A stretch of DNA of 17,528 bases. It comes from CADEFF01 sp964569315 (GTDB taxonomy: Bacteria; Pseudomonadota; Alphaproteobacteria; Dongiales; Dongiaceae). How positions within the stretch are numbered: the stretch's first letter is position 1; every line of letters starts with the position of its first letter. Of this stretch, positions 14,731 through 17,528 are shown in pieces. The notes beneath the pieces were generated by a model that saw nothing but the letters and a program-made list of their open reading frames with translations, was not told the origin of the DNA and did not search any database. The stretch is from the NCBI GenBank assembly GCA_964569315.1, contig CAZMUZ010000082.1, positions 1 to 17,528 of the forward strand, read 5' to 3'. The position numbers were made by a program, and so were the translations under genes.

Positions 14731-14804
14731 GCGGGTGTAGCTCAATGGTAGAGCAGAAGCTTCCCAAGCTTACGACGAGGGTTCGATTCCCTTCACCCGC
14801 TCCA
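14731..14804 (+). tRNA. tRNA-Gly, anticodon CCC
   Basis: 74 nt with encoded CCA. The acceptor stem GCGGGTG pairs fully with CACCCGC. The D-arm is GCTC-AATGGTA-GAGC. The anticodon loop TTCCCAA gives CCC, reading GGG. The T-arm is GAGGG-TTCGATT-CCCTT. The first anticodon-stem pair (27-43) is G opposite A, a mismatch; the remaining four pairs are intact. The overall sequence closely parallels the E. coli glycine tRNA with the same anticodon. It has its own promoter and a hairpin 35 nt downstream. Confidence 0.97.
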
Positions 14805-14838
14805 AACAAGAGTTCCACGGACGTCCATGAAGCGCAGA

Positions 14839-14862
14839 GAGAAGGGGCTTTGGCCTCTTTTC
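14839..14862 (+). terminator. Likely terminator of the tRNA-Gly transcript
   Basis: GAGAAGGGGC pairs with GCCTCTTTTC through 10 positions (two wobbles) around a TTTG loop. The right arm itself carries the T-run, as in many compact intrinsic terminators. It begins about 35 nt after the tRNA 3' end. Confidence 0.55.
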
Positions 14863-14879
14863 GGGCGCCGTAACCGAAC

Positions 14880-14897
14880 CACCGCCTTCGGGCGGTG
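14880..14897. other. UUCG tetraloop hairpin between tRNA and dehydrogenase-like remnant
   Basis: CACCGCC, TTCG, GGCGGTG: a perfect 7-bp stem closed by the very stable cUUCGg loop on the plus strand. It lies 4 nt past the stop of the minus-strand remnant and may be that former gene's terminator. No T-run follows. Confidence 0.4.
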
Positions 14898-14901
14898 TGG
14901 T

Positions 14902-15000
14902 TTAGCTGGAACTGGGCATGCGCCGGATCGGCTTGATGATCTTGCCCGACTTCGGGTCGGCGAGTGCCTGCCCGATCTGGTCCAGGTCATGACCTTTCAG
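14902..15000 (-). pseudogene. Possible 3' remnant of a lost minus-strand gene
   Basis: A minus-strand frame of 32 codons ends with TAA at 14902 and reads LKGHDLDQIGQALADPKS followed by GKIIKPIRRMPSSS. It looks like the natural C-terminus of a larger enzyme: an amphipathic helix then a GKIIKP strand, somewhat like the end of zinc-type medium-chain dehydrogenases. A TGA directly upstream (15001-15003) cuts the frame, and no continuation is seen in other frames, so if real it is a truncated relic. It overlaps the start of the next gene by about 12 nt on the opposite strand. The family assignment is weak. Confidence 0.3.
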
Positions 15001-15576
15001 TCATCGGGCGAAGTCGCCGCGGACGCTGGCGTCATCCGGGTGCACGTCGTTGAATTGCGGCGGCTGTTCAACCCCATGGATCCCTCGCCTCTGCGGGATC
15101 GCGATCTCGATCCGAACGCCGAGGAATACATCGTAAGCTCGGGCCGGGAGGCGCCGCGCACTGCGCCGCTGCATCTGCTCGTCGAACTGGATCGACCCGC
15201 TGGCGCCGCCGAGATCGCGCAGCTGCGCGAGGCAATGCATCGTTTCTTCGCAACGCGCGCGGTGGTGACGCGCCGGCGCCTCAAGGAGATGTTCCGCAGG
15301 GGCCGCATCAGCCTCGCGATCGGAATCGCCTTTCTCGGCGCCGCGCTGGCCGCAAGCGAGATGATCGGCACCTTACTGCGGCCGGGCGGTGTGTTCGACG
15401 TACTGCGAGAGAGCCTGATGATCGGCGGCTGGGTGGCGATGTGGCGCCCGATCGAAGTGTTTCTTTATGACTGGTGGCCGATACACGCCGAAGCCCGCTT
15501 GCTAGACCGGCTGGCCGCGATGCCCGTCGACGTCGGGCATGCGCCCGGCGAAGCGCCGAACGATGGTCGCGCCTGA
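14989..15576 (+). CDS. Small inner-membrane protein of unknown function, two predicted TM segments
   Basis: A 195-residue protein in its own frame. I chose ATG 14989 because the next residues begin a conserved-looking cytosolic domain (VIRVHVVELRRLFNPMDPSPLRDRDLDPNAEEYIV, about residues 15-49; I give only its key features: a DPSP turn and an acidic AEEYIV helix). Two hydrophobic segments follow, about 107-130 and 143-161, the second with MWRPIEVFLYDWWPI. I recall similar proteins of unknown function with a LDPSPF-RDLD motif in alphaproteobacteria, but cannot name the family. The Shine-Dalgarno is weak (AGG 3 nt from the start), and an upstream ATG 14827 would run through the tRNA terminator, so it was rejected. 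It stands alone between two gene remnants. Confidence 0.7.
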   Translation: MTFQSSGEVAADAGVIRVHVVELRRLFNPMDPSPLRDRDLDPNAEEYIVSSGREAPRTAPLHLLVELDRPAGAAEIAQLREAMHRFFATRAVVTRRRLKEMFRRGRISLAIGIAFLGAALAASEMIGTLLRPGGVFDVLRESLMIGGWVAMWRPIEVFLYDWWPIHAEARLLDRLAAMPVDVGHAPGEAPNDGRA

Positions 15577-15668
15577 GATCGCCGGATATCCTCTAGGCAT
15601 GGAGCCGATGCTTTCTCCGGGACTCGGTACCTGGGAGTCGGGCCTCTCAATGAGTAGGGAGCATCGAC

Positions 15669-15731
15669 ATGAGCGAGAAAATGCCGGCCCTGTTCATCGG
15701 TCATGGCGATGTGACGGTCATGGCGATGTGA
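15669..15731 (+). pseudogene. 5' remnant of a LigB/DODA-type extradiol dioxygenase gene
   Basis: ATG 15669, with GGGAG 7 nt upstream, starts a 20-codon frame beginning MSEKMPALFIGHGD. The MPALFIGHG start is the signature N-terminus of YgiD/DODA-type (LigB-like) dioxygenases, where it normally continues SPMNA; the His is a metal ligand. Here, directly after GHG, the sequence enters a 17-bp tandem duplication and reaches TGA at 15729. No further dioxygenase sequence follows before the TraB-family gene. I read this as the start of a gene whose body has been deleted, with its ribosome-binding site kept. A functional 20-residue peptide is much less likely. Confidence 0.65.
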
Positions 15732-15732
15732 C
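15699..15732. repeat. Perfect 17-bp tandem duplication at the dioxygenase break
   Basis: GGTCATGGCGATGTGAC occurs at 15699-15715 and again at 15716-15732 with no mismatch. It sits exactly where the dioxygenase-like reading frame is lost, so it probably marks the deletion junction. Confidence 0.9.
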
Positions 15733-15770
15733 GGGCCCGGCGCGGCGCCGGCTGATCGATCGACGGCGCG

Positions 15771-16673
15771 TCACCAGGCGCGGGTGACGGTCCAGCCCTG
15801 CTTCGCGAGCAGGGCGAGCAGCCCCATCTCGCCCGGGAGATGCGCGGCGCCAACCGCGACGAAGGCGTTGCCCTTCTCGAGCAGCGCCGTCATGCGCTCG
15901 ACCATGCGCTCGTTGCGGTCGTCGAGCAGCCGGCGGCGCGCATGCTCCATGGCGGCGAGCGATTGCGCATCCGCGGCGATGGTGAAGAAATGCAGGAGGC
16001 CGCCGATGTTGCGGCTGAGATAGAGGTTGCGCATCAAGGCCGCGTAGCGGCCGGCATCGGCGCCGGTCTCGAGCGTCGCCGCGAGCAGGGCGAGCTGGTC
16101 GGCCTGCGGCAGGCCGTCGAACACGGCGAGCTGCTCCTCCGGGGTCTCCAGCGCCACCACCTTCTTGCCCGCATCCTGCGCGCGGTGCTGCAGCATCATG
16201 TCGAGCGGCTCGCGCTTCTCGCCGGGCTTTTGCCGTTCGCCGGGCGAGGAGCCGAACAGGAACCAGACCGCCCAGGGCTTGAGCCCGAGGAACCGCTCCG
16301 GCGGCAGGCCGTAATGCGCCGCCACGTCGCGCAGCAGCAGGAGCTGACGCTTGGTCAGCAGCGCCGCGAGGCTCTCGCCGGCCGGCAGCAACATGACGTC
16401 GCCGATCTTGTCCTGCAGCGATTCCTCGATGACGAGCTCGAGGGCGACGGCACGGCTCGCCTCGAAGGCGGCCGTGACCGGCTCGGCCAGCGTCGTCACC
16501 CGCTCGTCGCTCACATGCATCGTGCCGAAGACATGGCTCGCCGGCACGCCCGGCTTCTCGATCCGCCAGAGCAGGCCGCGGTCGAAGCCTGCGCCGTCGG
16601 CGAGCGCCAGCTGCGGCAGCATCGTTGCCGCCACCAGCAGGGCTGCGGCGATCAAGGGGCGCGGGAAACGCAT
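15771..16673 (-). CDS. TraB/GumN family exported protein
   Basis: A 300-residue protein with a signal peptide (RFPRPLIAAALLVAATMLPQLALA, about residues 2-25) and a TraB/GumN (TIKI-like, erythromycin-esterase-related fold) domain. Family motifs are the paired GxxH elements: FGTMH near residues 49-53 and GAAHLPGEMGLL near 275-286, thought to form a metal-dependent active site. Other marks are the LGLKPWAVWFL and LETPEEQLAVF segments. ATG 16673 is chosen over in-frame ATGs upstream because it has GGAG 5 nt away and starts the signal directly. Bacterial members are of unknown substrate; eukaryotic TIKI homologs are proteases, so a periplasmic peptidase is possible but not shown. Confidence 0.88.
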   Translation of the reverse strand: MRFPRPLIAAALLVAATMLPQLALADGAGFDRGLLWRIEKPGVPASHVFGTMHVSDERVTTLAEPVTAAFEASRAVALELVIEESLQDKIGDVMLLPAGESLAALLTKRQLLLLRDVAAHYGLPPERFLGLKPWAVWFLFGSSPGERQKPGEKREPLDMMLQHRAQDAGKKVVALETPEEQLAVFDGLPQADQLALLAATLETGADAGRYAALMRNLYLSRNIGGLLHFFTIAADAQSLAAMEHARRRLLDDRNERMVERMTALLEKGNAFVAVGAAHLPGEMGLLALLAKQGWTVTRAW

Positions 16674-16687
16674 CGGCACTCCGGCTC

Positions 16688-16704
16688 GCATTCGAGACGA
16701 ATGC
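16688..16704. promoter_or_regulatory. Inverted repeat upstream of the TraB-family gene
   Basis: GCATTCG, AGA, CGAATGC: a perfect 7-bp inverted repeat 15 nt before the start codon. It may be a repressor site or an mRNA hairpin close to the ribosome-binding site. No regulator is assigned. Confidence 0.35.
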
Positions 16705-16757
16705 AAGCCTAGGGCCGAGGCGTAAAGCGCGCGTGAAAGAGCGTGGTTAACGAGCGT

Positions 16758-16778
16758 CGCGAACGCAAAAATTTCGCG
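16758..16778. other. AT-loop hairpin in the TraB/GST intergenic region
   Basis: CGCGAA, 9-nt loop containing a run of five A, then TTCGCG. On the minus strand it holds AAATTTTTG and lies about 85-105 nt upstream of the TraB-family start, so it may be promoter-associated or part of the GST transcript end. Confidence 0.25.
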
Positions 16779-16797
16779 GAAACCGGCGGCGGACAGC

Positions 16798-16830
16798 CCG
16801 CCGGAGGCGCGTGGCGAACGCCTCCGGCGG
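16798..16830 (-). terminator. Long perfect hairpin downstream of the GST gene
   Basis: CCGCCGGAGGCG (16798-16809) and CGCCTCCGGCGG (16819-16830) make a perfect 12-bp stem with a 9-nt loop, about 20 nt after the GST stop. No T-run follows directly on the minus strand; a TTTTT lies about 25 nt further. It could be a terminator needing other factors or an mRNA 3' stabiliser. Confidence 0.5.
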
Positions 16831-16849
16831 ATCTGTAACCCTTTCTCGT

Positions 16850-17440
16850 TCAGCTCGGCTTCGTCGCCTTCATGATCGGCCGCTCGCCGAAGGCGCGCTG
16901 CCAGCGGTCGAGCTTGGGATTGCGCTTGCGCCAGCCGTCGGCATAGCGGAAGTCGGTGTAGTCGAGGGCGCAGGCGACGACGATCTGGTCCATCGTCAGC
17001 TCCTTCCGCGCGAGCTTGTCGACGAGCCCTTCGAGATGGTCGATCGAGCGATCGATACGCGCTTCCTGCTTGGTGATGTAGCTCAGGCTCTTCTCGCTGT
17101 CCGGCCGCACCACCTCCATGCGGCGCAGCAGGCCCGCCTCCATGATGCCGAGGCCGAGCGCGATGCGCGTGTCGAGGCCCCAGCTCTCGTCCTTCGGATA
17201 GAGGGTCGGCTTGCCGGAGATGCCGTCGAAATAGCGGCAGATGACGCGGCTGTCGTAGATGCCGCGACCGTCCTCGAGCTCCAGCGTCGGGAGCTGGCGC
17301 AGCGGGTTGGTCTTGTCCATGTAGTCGGCCGTGTAGACGTCGATCACCTTCTCTTCGACCGGCAGGCCGAGCTCGAGCATGGTGATCTTGGCGATGCGGC
17401 CGAAGGGACTGGTCGGCGCGTTGTAGAGGATCGTTGGCAT
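16850..17440 (-). CDS. Glutathione S-transferase family protein
   Basis: A 196-residue cytosolic protein with a thioredoxin-like N-terminal domain: PTILYNAPTSPFGRIAKI, with the likely catalytic Ser or Thr near residues 10-11, then NPLRQLPTLELEDG carrying the cis-Pro before a beta strand, and IYDSRVICRYF, where the Asp-Ser pair usually binds the glutathione gamma-glutamyl group. The rest is the all-helical C-terminal domain. Length is slightly short but normal for bacterial members. Substrate unknown; detoxification or a small-molecule isomerase/reductase role is possible. The start ATG 17440 has a weak AAGG about 12 nt upstream. It precedes the TraB-family gene by about 176 nt on the same strand; a long hairpin between them suggests separate transcripts. 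Confidence 0.9.
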   Translation of the reverse strand: MPTILYNAPTSPFGRIAKITMLELGLPVEEKVIDVYTADYMDKTNPLRQLPTLELEDGRGIYDSRVICRYFDGISGKPTLYPKDESWGLDTRIALGLGIMEAGLLRRMEVVRPDSEKSLSYITKQEARIDRSIDHLEGLVDKLARKELTMDQIVVACALDYTDFRYADGWRKRNPKLDRWQRAFGERPIMKATKPS

Positions 17441-17528
17441 CGGAATGGGTCGCCTTCGGTTGGGGGTGTCTTCGGGGGCGCAGGGGCGCCGCGAAAGGGG
17501 GCGATTGAAGCGCCGCGGCGCGGACGGC
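17441..17528. other. Upstream region of the GST gene to the window end
   Basis: 88 nt, GC-rich, no reading frame or promoter that I can support. It probably contains the 5' leader of the GST gene. Confidence 0.4.

Noticed and set aside
14731..14804. tRNA-Gly as a proven integration site
   Set aside because: No second copy of the tRNA 3' end and no integrase are visible in the window.
14827..14988. Upstream start (ATG 14827) for the small membrane protein
   Set aside because: This segment covers the likely tRNA terminator and the minus-strand remnant and does not look like coding sequence.
1..17528. CRISPR arrays, insertion sequences, defense islands
   Set aside because: No regularly spaced repeats, transposase motifs or recognisable defense genes were seen on either strand.

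Overview
The window is a high-GC, densely coded stretch of bacterial chromosome. The gene families (ornithine carbamoyltransferase next to Hsp33, ApaG, class I GTP cyclohydrolase I, TrkH, an OmpA-like lipoprotein, a TraB/GumN protein), the GC-rich third codon positions and the sigma70-type promoters suggest an alphaproteobacterium, probably of the Rhodospirillales sort. That assignment is inference from gene content, not from a marker gene. There is no CRISPR array, rRNA, intact insertion sequence or prophage.

Layout. (1) 1-2103, plus strand: the 3' part of argF, then hslO (Hsp33) starting at or just after the argF stop, then a small lipoprotein of unknown function. (2) 2114-8301, minus strand: a tight five-gene periplasmic iron/redox operon, read as imelysin A, multicopper oxidase, di-heme cytochrome (DUF1111 type), imelysin B, DUF1513 Tat protein. 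Gaps are 16 nt or less, or the genes overlap. Upstream lies a promoter covered by a Fur/Mur-like palindrome and a second perfect inverted repeat. (3) 8517-11139, minus strand: apaG, folE, trkH, with a promoter and a structured leader upstream of apaG. (4) 11465-12310, minus strand: an OmpA-domain lipoprotein with a textbook promoter, Shine-Dalgarno and Rho-independent terminator. (5) 12464-13145: about 680 nt without a convincing gene. (6) 13146-14595, plus strand: two tandem DUF1989 (urea carboxylase-associated family) paralogs, about three quarters identical. (7) 14731-14804: tRNA-Gly(CCC) with its own promoter and a likely terminator. (8) 14805-15770: a small membrane protein of unknown function flanked by two gene remnants, a possible dehydrogenase-like 3' end and the 5' end of a LigB/DODA-type dioxygenase cut short at a 17-bp tandem duplication. 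(9) 15771-17440, minus strand: a TraB/GumN family protein and a glutathione S-transferase family protein.

How the genes work together. The five-gene cluster resembles known imelysin/thiol-oxidoreductase-like/imelysin/DUF1513 iron-regulated clusters, but here a four-copper multicopper oxidase sits second. This suggests periplasmic oxidation coupled to metal capture. No permease is encoded in the window. The most interesting items are this multicopper-oxidase-containing operon and its operator-like promoter, the tandem DUF1989 pair with a repeat-built Lys/Ala tail, and the remnant-bearing region beside the tRNA gene.
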